Shown piece by piece: positions 27,220-35,604 of a DNA stretch of 42,291 bases. The first letter of the stretch is position 1; each line of letters opens with the position of its first letter. The position numbers were made by a program, and so were the translations under genes. This DNA comes from an uncultured Sphingomonas sp. GTDB taxonomy: Bacteria; Pseudomonadota; Alphaproteobacteria; Sphingomonadales; Sphingomonadaceae. Location: assembly GCA_946482655.1 (NCBI GenBank), contig CAMLSA010000018.1:1-42291 (forward strand), read 5' to 3'. Under the pieces are notes generated by a model. The model did no database searches and was not told the origin of the DNA. It saw only the letters and a list, made by a program, of their open reading frames with translations.

Positions 27220-28122
27220 ATGATGGCACATAGAAAAGTACCCACGCGCGTGTTCGCCCGCGCCAAGGAAGACGCGGCGGTCGCCGAGACCGCGACGGAA
27301 ACGCCGCAGACCACCAACAGCAGCTACAAGCTCGCCTTTCAGGACGCCGACTTCCTGCTGCGCGAGGACCTGCGGCCGGTCCGGTTCCAGCTCGAGCTGC
27401 TCAAGCCCGAGTTGCTGCTCGACGAGGCCAATATCGGCTCGACCTTCGTGATGTACGGGTCGGCGCGCATTCCCGCGCCCGACAGGGCCGCCACGCTGGT
27501 CGAGGCCGCCGTCACCGACAGGCAGCGCCGCATCGCCGAGCGGCTGCGCGCCAAGAGCAAATATTACGACGAAGCCCGCAAGCTCGCTCAGATCGCGAGC
27601 GAATGCCCGCCCGATGCCGAGGGCAAGCGGCAGTTCGTGGTCTGCTCGGGCGGCGGACCTTCGATCATGGAAGCCGCCAATCGCGGTGCGCACGACGTCG
27701 GCGCGGAATCGATCGGTCTCAACATCGTGCTGCCCTTCGAGCAGACCCCCAACGCCTATGTCACGCCGCATCTCAGCTTCCAGTTCCACTATTTCGCGCT
27801 CAGGAAGATGCACTTCCTGCTGCGCGCCCGTGCGGTCGCCGCATTTCCGGGGGGCTTCGGCACCTTCGATGAGCTGTTCGAGCTGCTCACGCTGGTCCAG
27901 ACCGGCAAGATGGCGCAGCTCCCGATCTTCCTGTTCGGCGAGGAATTCTGGCGCAAGGTGGTCGATTTCGATGCACTGGTGGAAGAAGGAGTGATCGGCG
28001 AGAACGACCTCAACCTGTTCCGCTTCGTCGAGACCGCCGACGACGCGTGGAAGAAGCTGACCACCTATTATGCGACTCGCGAACGGGTCCACCTGCACCG
28101 CGATCCGCCCAGGGCGGCCTGA
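27220..28122 (+). CDS. LOG family protein (TIGR00730-type Rossmann fold)
   Basis: 300 residues. Substrate motifs of LOG (cytokinin riboside 5'-monophosphate phosphoribohydrolase-like) are present: SGGGPSIMEAANRGA near residue 148 and PGGFGTFDELFELLTLVQTG near 210. An N-terminal extension of about 80 residues (LREDLRPVRFQLELLKPE) marks the long LOG subgroup found in proteobacteria, which acts on purine nucleotides. ATG at 27220 (a second at 27223). It abuts the convergent alkB gene with no gap. Confidence 0.88.
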   Translation: MMAHRKVPTRVFARAKEDAAVAETATETPQTTNSSYKLAFQDADFLLREDLRPVRFQLELLKPELLLDEANIGSTFVMYGSARIPAPDRAATLVEAAVTDRQRRIAERLRAKSKYYDEARKLAQIASECPPDAEGKRQFVVCSGGGPSIMEAANRGAHDVGAESIGLNIVLPFEQTPNAYVTPHLSFQFHYFALRKMHFLLRARAVAAFPGGFGTFDELFELLTLVQTGKMAQLPIFLFGEEFWRKVVDFDALVEEGVIGENDLNLFRFVETADDAWKKLTTYYATRERVHLHRDPPRAA

Positions 28123-28698
28123 TCAGGCGACGGCGCGGCCTCTTGCGGACAGGCTTCGGAACGTGATCGACCAGCGCCGCACCGCCATCTCGGCGATACC
28201 ATGTTCCCATTGGTGCCGCGCCTCTCCGCTGAGATGGTAGATCGAACGCGGCGCAAGATGGATCGACGCACGATCGAAGCCCCCGCCCCTGCGCCGCCGG
28301 AGCCGCAATGTGGCGGGATTGCCCAACGAGATGCCGGTCACATGCTCGAACACCGGCCGGTCGCGGTGCCAGCCGATGCCGGCCCCGGGATCATATCGGA
28401 TCAGCAGCGCCTGCACGAGCTCGTCCGGTGCCAGGCCCGCGAACGCCGCCGCGCGATCCCGCACCGGCAACAGCCACTCGGGGATCGGTTCGGCGGGCGC
28501 GAAGCTCGCATCGTCGAAATCGTAGCGCCAGCCGAACGAGGCGGTCAGTCTCTTGCCCAGCCAGCCATGGAAGCGGAAAGGCGCGAGGCCCGATGCGTCC
28601 ATCGCGGCGATCAGCGCGCCCTCCTCGACGGGTGTCACGATCTCCTCGCCATAAACGAGGCCCGGCAGCACCGGAGTGCCGAACAGATCGAGCCCCAT
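28123..28698 (-). CDS. alkB: Alpha-ketoglutarate-dependent DNA repair dioxygenase AlkB
   Basis: 191 residues. Fe(II) ligands H and D in GWHRDRP near residue 110, H in RHQWEHGI near 165, and the 2-oxoglutarate arginines in RRWSITFRSL. Such enzymes repair alkylated bases. Length and end match short AlkB forms of sphingomonads. Start ATG 28698 lies 3 nt past the stop of the PEBP gene, so the two are one operon. The next gene on the other strand, xthA, is also for DNA repair. Confidence 0.92.
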   Translation of the reverse strand: MGLDLFGTPVLPGLVYGEEIVTPVEEGALIAAMDASGLAPFRFHGWLGKRLTASFGWRYDFDDASFAPAEPIPEWLLPVRDRAAAFAGLAPDELVQALLIRYDPGAGIGWHRDRPVFEHVTGISLGNPATLRLRRRRGGGFDRASIHLAPRSIYHLSGEARHQWEHGIAEMAVRRWSITFRSLSARGRAVA

Positions 28699-28701
28699 GA
28701 C

Positions 28702-29331
28702 TCAGGCCGGCGACATGCCCGTGGCCGTCGCCTTGCCGGTGACGGGCGCGTCCTCACCGCGTGAATAGGTGCCGACCAGCATGCCGGCGCCGAGCACATG
28801 ACCGGCGATCGCGCGCATGAAACCCGATCGGCCTGGGTGGCTGCCGATATCGGCCGCCTCGCTCAGCGCGAAGAGCTGGAAGACATAGTCGTGCGACCCA
28901 TGGCCGGTCGGCGGGTCGGGCGGCAGCCAGCCATCGCCGAAGAAGCTGTTGCGGCCGATCTCGGGACCGTCGTCCATTCCGCCGCCGTCCTTGGCGATCG
29001 CACCTTCCGGCAGGCGCCGTTCGTCGGGCGGGAGGTTCCAGACCAGCGCATGGACGAGGGGCTGGAGCGCCGGCGCGTCGGGATCCTCGACGATCAGGGC
29101 GAGGCTCCGCGTCCCCTCCGGGACGTCGCTCCAGACCAACGGCGGCGAGACGCCCTCCCCGTCCGCCGTAAAGCGCACCGGCAGGCGGCCGCCATAAGCA
29201 AAGGCGGGGCTCGAGAGATCGATCACTGTGTCGCCGATCTCCAGTTCCTGCTGGACGATCACGAGCTTGGAATGCCCCGCGCGGAAATTCCGGAGCATGC
29301 CGCCGAGCCAGCCTGGAAGATGTTCGAGCAT
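28702..29331 (-). CDS. YbhB/YbcL (PEBP) family protein
   Basis: 209 residues. PEBP landmarks: FTADGEGVSPPLVWSDVP, DPDAPALQPLVHALVWNLP and the GRNSFFGDGWLPPDPPTGHGSHDYVFQLFAL block, split here. No signal peptide. Bacterial members are of uncertain function. ATG at 29331 has a full AAGGAGG seven nt upstream; the frame opens earlier at 29355. Divergent from xthA. Confidence 0.88.
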   Translation of the reverse strand: MLEHLPGWLGGMLRNFRAGHSKLVIVQQELEIGDTVIDLSSPAFAYGGRLPVRFTADGEGVSPPLVWSDVPEGTRSLALIVEDPDAPALQPLVHALVWNLPPDERRLPEGAIAKDGGGMDDGPEIGRNSFFGDGWLPPDPPTGHGSHDYVFQLFALSEAADIGSHPGRSGFMRAIAGHVLGAGMLVGTYSRGEDAPVTGKATATGMSPA

Positions 29332-29420
29332 CGCTTTGCCTCCTTGGTCAGACACAATGCATTAGCAGGCAGAAATGTCCCGAGAAAGGAACGCCTTCTC
29401 CCGTCGCACATTGCACGGTC

Positions 29421-30215
29421 ATGAAGATCGCCACCTATAATGTGAACGGCATCAACGGGCGCTTGCCGGTCCTGCTCCGCTGGCTCCAGGAAAGCGCCCC
29501 CGACATCGTCTGCCTTCAGGAGCTCAAAGCGCCCGAGGAGAAGTTCCCGGCCAAGGGGATCAAGTCGGCAGGCTATGAGGCGATCTGGCACGGTCAGAAA
29601 AGCTGGAACGGCGTGGCGATCCTGAGCCGGATAGGCACACCGGTCGAGACCCGGCGGGGCCTGCCCGGCGATCCGCTCGACCTGCACAGCCGTTATATCG
29701 AGGCGGCGGTCAACGGTGTCCTGGTTGGCGGGCTCTATCTGCCCAACGGCAATCCGCGTCCGGGACCGAAGTTCGACTACAAGCTCGCCTGGTTCGAACG
29801 GCTGATCGTCCATGCCGCCGGGCTGATCGCAAGCGGCGTGCCCGCCATCCTGGCCGGCGACTTCAACGTGATGCCGACCGAGCGCGACGTCTACAAGCCC
29901 GAACGCTGGCTCCACGACGCGTTGTTCGCCCCCGAGGTCCGCGCCGCCTATTTCCGGCTGCTGGATCAGGGCTGGACCGACGCTCTGCGCGCCCTCCACC
30001 CCGATGAGACGATCTACACATTCTGGGATTATTTCCGGAACGCCTTCGTCCGCGACGCGGGTCTGCGGATCGATCATGTCCTGCTCAGCCCGCCGCTCGC
30101 AAACCGCCTGGCGGCGGCAGGGGTCGACAGTCAGGTGCGCGGCTGGGAGAAGACCAGCGACCATGCGCCCGTGTGGATCACCCTTGCGCCGGAGAAGAAG
30201 CGCCGCCAACGGTGA
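29421..30215 (+). CDS. xthA: Exodeoxyribonuclease III
   Basis: 264 residues. Catalytic residues N7 and E34 (MKIATYNVNG, LQELKAP), the GDFNVMP stretch near residue 153, RIDHVLLS near 215 and SDHAPVW near 250. It is an AP endonuclease and 3'-5' exonuclease in base excision repair. Start ATG 29421. A short gene follows 4 nt after the stop, likely in the same operon. Confidence 0.95.
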   Translation: MKIATYNVNGINGRLPVLLRWLQESAPDIVCLQELKAPEEKFPAKGIKSAGYEAIWHGQKSWNGVAILSRIGTPVETRRGLPGDPLDLHSRYIEAAVNGVLVGGLYLPNGNPRPGPKFDYKLAWFERLIVHAAGLIASGVPAILAGDFNVMPTERDVYKPERWLHDALFAPEVRAAYFRLLDQGWTDALRALHPDETIYTFWDYFRNAFVRDAGLRIDHVLLSPPLANRLAAAGVDSQVRGWEKTSDHAPVWITLAPEKKRRQR

Positions 30216-30219
30216 GATC

Positions 30220-30480
30220 ATGGACCTCGACGCGCTGCTGCACCATTATTTCGGCACCGCCGATCTTGACCAGCTCGACGAGGATTCGATCGAGGCTGGG
30301 CGGGAACGCGCGGCGGTCGCCTTCGGTACCGAACGGGATTCGGGCCGGAAGTTCGCGCTGTGGATACTGCTGCACGCGCTTGGCGACGCTCCTGATCCCG
30401 CCACCGCCTTCAAGAACCCCGCCGACCGAAAGGCGGCCGAGGATTATGCCTGGGCCGCCGAACGCATGGGACGGCATTGA
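30220..30480 (+). CDS. Small conserved-looking protein, unknown function
   Basis: 86 residues, acidic, predicted helical, no signal or membrane segment. It begins MDLDALLHHYFGTADLDQLD and ends in EDYAWAAERMGRH. ATG at 30220 is 4 nt after the xthA stop, and its TGA overlaps the TTG of the next, decayed gene. This spacing points to co-transcription with xthA. No family recognised. Confidence 0.75.
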   Translation: MDLDALLHHYFGTADLDQLDEDSIEAGRERAAVAFGTERDSGRKFALWILLHALGDAPDPATAFKNPADRKAAEDYAWAAERMGRH

Positions 30481-30760
30481 CCGAAACGATTTCGCTCGCG
30501 CTTGCCCGCCGCATCGCCCTCGCCGCGCAGGGCTTCGGCACGGGACGGCCCGCCTCGGTCGGGCAGTCCCATCTCAAGCGTGAGATCGAGCGCGTCGCAC
30601 TCCACCAGAGGAAGGCAAGAGCCGTGGCGGCTGGTGGGAATGGGGCGACAGCAAGCGCAAGCTCGAATGGCTGTTCCGGGCCGGCCACATCACCACCGCG
30701 ATCCGCCGCAGCGGCTTCGAGCGGGTCTATGACCTGACCCAACGGGTGATCTCCGCGGAT
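30477..30760 (+). pseudogene. Remnant of a YcaQ-like winged-helix gene, deleted and frameshifted
   Basis: Starts at TTG 30477 with SLALARRIALAAQGFGTGRP and, up to about 30600, the N-terminal helix region of YcaQ-type (DUF1006) proteins. In another frame from about 30608 comes GKSRGGWWEWGDSKRKLEWL, then RAGHITTAIRRSGFERVYDL, the middle of the same family. The stretch between and the whole C-terminal half of a roughly 400-residue protein are missing. Intact members bind DNA or act as interstrand-crosslink glycosylases. Here it is clearly inactive. Confidence 0.7.
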
Positions 30761-31208
30761 ATCCGGCCTTGCAACCGCTCGACGCGATATCGGCACGCTT
30801 GCCCGACGGCCCGCATGGGTGTGGCATTTTTGCCGATTGGCCGGGGGCCGCCCTAAGGGCCTGACAAGTCAGGCACTTTTCGCCGTCGCAGGGCGCGGCG
30901 CCGATCGGGCGCTGACAAGCACTTCGCAAATGCGAACAGGTTTTCTGCCTGAATTCTGTGCCTTACAATGGCGGTTCATTGGCGATTAATCTTGCTTGGC
31001 GTGACTTGCAGTCATTGCAACCCAATGCCCTCATGCGCGTTGGGGCGCCCGTTAAAGCCACTAAAACAAACGAATATCGGGGTTTCGGCAGATGGATATC
31101 GGACAAGCCCGCCAATCTGTCGACTGGTCGCCAAGTCGTTGATCCCAGCCGAGGCGGCTGGCACTCCGACAACAGACTTCGCCGCATTGCAGCAGGAACG
31201 AGGTTGAT
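30761..31208. promoter_or_regulatory. Gene-free leader of the exopolysaccharide genes with inverted and direct repeats
   Basis: About 450 nt with no convincing gene. It holds the near-perfect palindrome GCCTGACAAGTCAGGC (30859-30874) followed by ACTTTT, which may be a weak terminator or an operator. The word CTGACAAG plus CACTT and CGC recurs at 30912-30927, so two related binding-site-like elements lie 50 nt apart. TTCGCAAATGCGAA follows at about 30924-30937. The stretch 31000-31208 is a long untranslated leader before the sugar transferase. Confidence 0.5.
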
Positions 31209-31907
31209 ATGTATGCGTCTCAAATCGGATCGGGGGCAACCCAAAGGGGTCGCTTCATGGGGGTAAGCAATAATTTGGGGAAATCGCCGTCTCAGTTCGA
31301 CATGATGGCGGTGCGAATATTGGATATCGGCGTCGCGTCTTGTGCATTGATCTTCCTGGCTCCGCTGCTGCTGGTGGTGGCCGGGCTGGTCTATATCGTC
31401 GATCCGGGCCCGATCTTCTTCGCGCACCGCCGGCTCGGGCGGAACGGCCGCAGCTTTCCCTGCCTCAAATTTCGGACCATGGTGGTCGATGCCGAACAGC
31501 GGCTGAAGCAACTGCTCTTGACGAGCGAGGAGGCCCGTGAGGAATGGGCGCGCGATTTCAAGCTGCGTCGCGATCCTCGGATAACGCCGATCGGCAATTT
31601 CCTCCGCAAGAGCAGCATCGATGAGCTGCCCCAGTTGATCAACGTGCTGCGCGGCGAGATGAGCATCGTCGGCCCGCGACCCATCGTCGAGGGGGAGATC
31701 GAGCGCTATGGCCGCTATTACGCCCATTATAGCGCGGTGAAGCCCGGCCTGACCGGATTGTGGCAGGTCAGTGGGCGTAACAATGTTACTTATCGGCGCC
31801 GTGTCGCACTCGATGTGTCCTATGCGCGGAACAAATGCCTCGGTCTGGATTTGCGCATTCTGGCTATGACGGTTCCCGCCGTTCTGTTGGCGAAAGGGAG
31901 CTGCTGA
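31209..31907 (+). CDS. Exopolysaccharide phosphoglycosyltransferase (bacterial sugar transferase)
   Basis: 232 residues. It has one hydrophobic N-terminal anchor (residues 38-60) and the monotopic PGT domain: FRTMVVDAE, the DxEDELPQL-type motif SSIDELPQL, SIVGPRPIVEGEI, PGLTGLWQVSGR and DLRILAMTVPAVL. It starts repeat-unit synthesis by moving a sugar-1-phosphate onto undecaprenyl phosphate. This is the short ExoY-like form without the N-terminal CoA-binding part of WbaP. ATG at 31209 has AGGAACGAGG upstream. First gene of a polysaccharide cluster. Confidence 0.9.
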   Translation: MYASQIGSGATQRGRFMGVSNNLGKSPSQFDMMAVRILDIGVASCALIFLAPLLLVVAGLVYIVDPGPIFFAHRRLGRNGRSFPCLKFRTMVVDAEQRLKQLLLTSEEAREEWARDFKLRRDPRITPIGNFLRKSSIDELPQLINVLRGEMSIVGPRPIVEGEIERYGRYYAHYSAVKPGLTGLWQVSGRNNVTYRRRVALDVSYARNKCLGLDLRILAMTVPAVLLAKGSC

Positions 31908-31910
31908 GCC

Positions 31911-31938
31911 GCGTGGCCGTCGCGAGGGGCGGCCACGC
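31911..31938 (+). terminator. Intercistronic hairpin
   Basis: 8-bp stem GCGTGGCC/GGCCACGC with a 12-nt loop, 3 nt after the sugar transferase stop and 30 nt before the SGNH gene. No T-tract. It may lower readthrough or set a processing point. Confidence 0.5.
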
Positions 31939-31967
31939 TTCAACAGGGACACATCAGGGAGATACCC

Positions 31968-33023
31968 ATCCAAAGGGCCATCGGATTTCTGGCGATATGG
32001 CTGGTTATAGCCATCGCGGGCGGCGAACTGTTCGCCCGCGCGCTCCTCACCTCCCCATCGACGCAATTGTTCGATCCCGCGATCGGCTATGTGAACGCCC
32101 CCAACTCCACGCTCTTCCAGGCGCGGGAGGGATTTCAGCGGCTGCGCCTCAACGAGCAGGGGCTGAACAGCCCGCCGTTGCTCCCCCCGGATCCGCGGCA
32201 CACGCGGATCCTGTTCGTCGGGGACTCGATCACCTTTGCGGCGCAGGTGCCGCAGGACCGCAATTTCGTGTCGCTGGTCGGCCGCAGCCTGCCGGGCGTG
32301 GAAACGGTCAATGGCGGCCGCGACGCGCTGGGGCCGCAGGACTGGGTGCCGCTGCTGGCTCGGCTCGAACCGGCGGTAAAGCCCGACCTCGTCGTCCTGA
32401 TGATCTCGCGCGGCGATGGCTTCGATCTTCGCGACGCAGCAGTCCGCATCCAGCGCGATGGCACCGGCCGGCCGGTGGGCGTCAGCCACTCCCCCTCGGC
32501 GCGCGACGCGCTCCAGGAAGAGCTGGGTCCGCTGATCCGCCATTCGGCGCTCGCCACCTTCCTGGTCCGCCGCGCTAACGCGGAATGGACGGGCCTGAAG
32601 AACGGTGACAGCTGGACCGGCTGGCTACTGCGCGGCGGCAAGGCGGCGGGAGGCGGCCGCAATAGCGGCCAGGAGGTGCTGGACCGACCCAAGATAGAGG
32701 CACAGCTGGTGGATATCCTCGACATCGTCAAACGCGATCGCCGCCTGGTCATGATCGCAGTGCCCGCCTACCGCTACCAGTCGGGCGGCAAGGTCGAGCT
32801 CGAACCACGCTCGAAGGCCGAGGCGGGCCTCTTCGAAGCCGCCGCCCGGCGCGCCGGCATTCCGTTCATCGACGTCGCGCCGGCGATGGTCGCGGCCTAT
32901 GCGCGCGGCGGCCGCCCGCTGACCGGCTTCGCCAATTCCCGGATCGGCGAGGGGCATCTCAACCGCGAAGGCCACGAGGTCGCCGCCGCGGCCATAACCA
33001 ACGGACTCGAGGGCCTGCGCTGA
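31968..33023 (+). CDS. Membrane-anchored SGNH hydrolase, likely polysaccharide O-acetylation partner
   Basis: About 351 residues. SGNH block I is FVGDSITF near residue 85; the C-terminal GHLNREGHEVAAAA carries the catalytic His. Such proteins (AlgJ/AlgX- or WcbI-like role) move or remove acyl groups on polysaccharides, and the next gene is an MBOAT acyltransferase. The first in-frame standard start is TTG at 32067, but the same frame upstream codes a perfect anchor, AIGFLAIWLVIAIAGGELFA. AGGGAG (31956-31961) lies 6 nt before an ATC at 31968, so I place the start there. The stop overlaps the MBOAT ATG (TGATG). Confidence 0.75.
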   Translation: MQRAIGFLAIWLVIAIAGGELFARALLTSPSTQLFDPAIGYVNAPNSTLFQAREGFQRLRLNEQGLNSPPLLPPDPRHTRILFVGDSITFAAQVPQDRNFVSLVGRSLPGVETVNGGRDALGPQDWVPLLARLEPAVKPDLVVLMISRGDGFDLRDAAVRIQRDGTGRPVGVSHSPSARDALQEELGPLIRHSALATFLVRRANAEWTGLKNGDSWTGWLLRGGKAAGGGRNSGQEVLDRPKIEAQLVDILDIVKRDRRLVMIAVPAYRYQSGGKVELEPRSKAEAGLFEAAARRAGIPFIDVAPAMVAAYARGGRPLTGFANSRIGEGHLNREGHEVAAAAITNGLEGLR

Positions 33024-34423
33024 TGCTGTTCACCTCGGTCGACTTCCTGATCTTCTTCGCGGTGCTGCTGGCGCTGCTCGCCACGGTCCGCGACAGCCGG
33101 GCGCGCTTCTGGATCGTGCTGGTCGCAAGCTATATCTTCTACGCCGCCTGGGACTGGCGCCTGCTGGGGCTGCTCGTCGCGGTTTCGCTGTGGAACTGGC
33201 GGCTCGGCCTGGTGATCGAGGACGCGACGACGCAGCGGCGCCGCAAGACGGCCATGATCGTCGCGGTAACGCTCAACCTGCTGGCGCTCGGCTTCTTCAA
33301 ATATGCCAATTTCTTCGTCGGCAGTTTCCAGGCGCTGTTCAACATCCAATCGACCGGCGCGCTGGCGATCATCCTGCCGCTCGGCATCAGCTTCTTCACC
33401 TTCCAGGGCGTCTCCTACGTCGTCGACATCTATCGCGGCACCAAGCATGCGACCCGCGACCTCGTCACCTTCCTGTTCTTCAAGGCTTTCTTCCCGCAGC
33501 TGATCGCCGGGCCGATCGTCCGCGCGCCCGAGTTCATGCCGCAGCTCGCCCGTCCCTTCCGGATGAAGCGCGAAATGATCGTAATGGGATCGCAATATTT
33601 CCTGGCCGGCGCGGTCTCGAAGCTCGTCCTGGCCGACAATCTGGCCTATGCGGTCGACTGGATCTTCGCCGATCCCGCCAAGTTCGATACCGCGACGCTG
33701 TGGCTCGGCCTGCTCTGCTATACCGGGCAGATATTCTGCGACTTCTTCGGCTATTCGATGATGGCGATCGGGCTGGCGCGGATCATGGGCTACCGGCTCC
33801 CGATCAATTTCAGGATGCCCTATGTCTCGCTGGACATCCAGGAGTTCTGGCGGCGCTGGCACATCACCCTGTCGAACTGGCTGCGCGACTATCTCTACAT
33901 CGCGCTGGGCGGCAACCGGAAGGGCACGGCTCGAACCTATGCCAATCTCGGTGTCACCATGCTGATCGGCGGGCTATGGCATGGCGCGAGCTGGAGCTTC
34001 GTGCTGTGGGGCGGCCTGCATGGCGGTGCGCTGATCATCAATCGACTCTGGTCGCGCCACATGCCCCGCGATCGGCGGCTGCCGCCGCTGCTCGCCTGGG
34101 CGATCACCTTTCTTTTCGTAATGATCGCCTGGGTGCCCTTCCGCGCCCCCCAGTGGGAGACGACTACCACCTATCTTCGCGGCCTCGCCGGCATGGGCGG
34201 GGGCACCGCGCACTGGCCTTATTTCCCGGCGCTGATCGTGCTCGCGGTGGTTGCGTTCTGGCATATCGCCTATTTTTTCGGGCCGCGCTGGCGAAAGTCG
34301 CTCGCCGGCTTCCGCCATCCCGAGCGTTTCTGGCAGATGGGGGCGGTTATCGCGGCGATCCTGTCGATCATCCTGTTCACGCCGCTGACCGGCACCGGGC
34401 CCTTCATCTACTTCCAATTCTAG
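33023..34423 (+). CDS. MBOAT family O-acyltransferase (AlgI-like)
   Basis: 466 residues, about ten membrane segments. MBOAT landmarks: PLGISFFTFQGVSYVVDIYRG, then EFWRRWHITLSNWLRDYLYI and the catalytic His in GGLWHGASWSFVLWGGLHG. It moves an acetyl or other acyl group across the inner membrane for exopolysaccharide O-acylation, handing it to an SGNH partner. Coupled to that gene by TGATG. No polymerase or export gene follows in the window. Confidence 0.92.
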   Translation: MLFTSVDFLIFFAVLLALLATVRDSRARFWIVLVASYIFYAAWDWRLLGLLVAVSLWNWRLGLVIEDATTQRRRKTAMIVAVTLNLLALGFFKYANFFVGSFQALFNIQSTGALAIILPLGISFFTFQGVSYVVDIYRGTKHATRDLVTFLFFKAFFPQLIAGPIVRAPEFMPQLARPFRMKREMIVMGSQYFLAGAVSKLVLADNLAYAVDWIFADPAKFDTATLWLGLLCYTGQIFCDFFGYSMMAIGLARIMGYRLPINFRMPYVSLDIQEFWRRWHITLSNWLRDYLYIALGGNRKGTARTYANLGVTMLIGGLWHGASWSFVLWGGLHGGALIINRLWSRHMPRDRRLPPLLAWAITFLFVMIAWVPFRAPQWETTTTYLRGLAGMGGGTAHWPYFPALIVLAVVAFWHIAYFFGPRWRKSLAGFRHPERFWQMGAVIAAILSIILFTPLTGTGPFIYFQF

Positions 34424-34577
34424 CCGGGCGGGACGTCGCTGGCCCGAAGCCCCTGCCTCTCACTCATCGCGTTTCGATGCTGCTGTGTACGAACCCGAGC
34501 CGGGAAGCGGAGTCGGGCGTTGTCACTGCGTATTTTGTTGGCGCCCGACGCCCCCGCGCAGCTAAGAAGACCTCGTC

Positions 34578-34748
34578 ATGGACAACAGCCTCACCGCGAA
34601 TATTCTCAAAGCCGTCACCCATTCACCGGACTGGCTCCGCCAGGATCTGTCGTCGAAGGACTTTTCCATTCGTCTGCGCGCCGAAGAGACATTGGCTGCG
34701 ATGATCGCCGCGGCGCTGAAGACCGATGCCGGCAGCCCGCGCGAATAG
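34578..34748 (+). CDS. Short orphan protein, 56 residues
   Basis: Begins MDNSLTANILKAV and contains THSPDWLRQDLSSKDFSIRL; helical, no signal or membrane segment. ATG at 34578 has AAGAAG 8 nt before it. The upstream 34424-34577 holds no gene but a long-loop inverted repeat GTCGGGCG/CGCCCGAC (34512-34519 with 34542-34549). Function unknown. Confidence 0.6.
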   Translation: MDNSLTANILKAVTHSPDWLRQDLSSKDFSIRLRAEETLAAMIAAALKTDAGSPRE

Positions 34749-34847
34749 GGGGATCGTTGCGCCGCTGCCGTGTAATTTCCCGGAATCAGGCAAGCCTTTG
34801 AGATCGCATAATGTCCGCGAATCGATCGGGGGATCGAGAGTGGCTTA

Positions 34848-35120
34848 ATGATCGAGATTTTTGACCCAGCGGGCGTTGATTACAGTGCTGAAAGAGCTAA
34901 GATGGAACTCGCGGCCGCGAAGGCCGCGGCCCTCCTCAAGGCGCGAGCTGCCCATTTGGCTATCGCCGCAGGACATATCGAAAACGTCCGAAACGGCGGT
35001 CCGCCGGCCAAGCCCCGCGAGCGCAATTCGCTGCCCTTGCATATGGCCTTCGCCGTCAATGACGACGATGGCGACTTCGACGATCTTCTGCATGAAATCG
35101 ATGCGATGACCGCAGGCTGA
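34848..35120 (+). CDS. Small acidic protein, 90 residues, unknown
   Basis: Predicted helical N-terminal half rich in Ala (ERAKMELAAAKAAALLKARA) and an acidic end (NDDDGDFDDLLHEIDAM). No membrane segment. ATG at 34848 follows GAGAGTGG. The opposite strand has a competing 124-codon frame that I reject as a GC shadow. Confidence 0.6.
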   Translation: MIEIFDPAGVDYSAERAKMELAAAKAAALLKARAAHLAIAAGHIENVRNGGPPAKPRERNSLPLHMAFAVNDDDGDFDDLLHEIDAMTAG

Positions 35121-35201
35121 TCCCGGCCCAGACTCGCGTAGCTTTTCCGATCCTCGCCCGTAACGATTTGATCGTTCCAGGGGATCGAACGTTCTCGGCG
35201 G

Positions 35202-35393
35202 ATGGGTGAGCGAACTCAAGGGGATGGCGCGAGCGCTTCGACGCTCAGGCGAGAGGCCGAGAAAGCCCGCATTCTGGGGCTATTGCTGAGCGAGCCCGAC
35301 CGGATACAGATGGAAACCATCGCCCAACGCCTCGAGCGCGAGGCGCTGGAAATCGAGACGAGGCAGCGGCTGCGGCGCGGGCTGAACCTCTAA
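35202..35393 (+). CDS. Small basic/acidic helical protein, 63 residues
   Basis: Starts MGERTQGDGASASTLRREAE and continues with ILGLLLSEPDRIQMETIAQR, a charged two-helix pattern often seen in short sphingomonad proteins. Followed by a terminator at 35461-35484. No assigned function. Confidence 0.6.
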   Translation: MGERTQGDGASASTLRREAEKARILGLLLSEPDRIQMETIAQRLEREALEIETRQRLRRGLNL

Positions 35394-35460
35394 CGTCGAT
35401 CTGCATTCAGGTCAGTCGATCAGGGAATTTCCACATTCCCGGTTCAGTTCCTTGAAACAA

Positions 35461-35484
35461 GCCGTGATCGCCATCACGGCTTTT
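35461..35484 (+). terminator. Rho-independent terminator
   Basis: 8-bp stem GCCGTGAT/ATCACGGC with a 4-nt loop and TTTTCTT after it. It ends the transcript of the 63-residue gene. Confidence 0.85.
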
Positions 35485-35519
35485 CTTAGTACAAAGGTCC
35501 ACAAAGCGATTCGTCGGAC

Positions 35520-35533
35520 GGTGAATATTCACC
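35520..35533. promoter_or_regulatory. Perfect 14-bp palindrome upstream of the orphan pair
   Basis: GGTGAATATTCACC, a full palindrome, 72 nt before the ATG at 35605. It lies in the promoter region of the two-gene unit, so it is a candidate operator for a dimeric regulator. 35394-35604 holds no gene. Confidence 0.5.
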
Positions 35534-35604
35534 CGCGATTCATTGTTTGACTGAAACGATTTGTATGTCCCAAGATTATCCAGAGAAGTTAGGAAGGTAA
35601 TACA

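Noticed and set aside
26256..27317. Minus-strand frame of 353 codons opposite the extensin-like gene
   Set aside because: The plus strand has a lipobox and a zinc-site motif; the minus frame has none and spans a pseudogene and an intergenic gap.
29398..29425. Possible EcfG promoter before xthA (GGAAC then CATT)
   Set aside because: The -10 part is CATT rather than CGTT, and the spacing places it almost on the start codon.
34845..35219. Minus-strand frame of 124 codons
   Set aside because: Competes with the 90-residue plus-strand gene that has better residue composition and ribosome site; still, neither has a known family.
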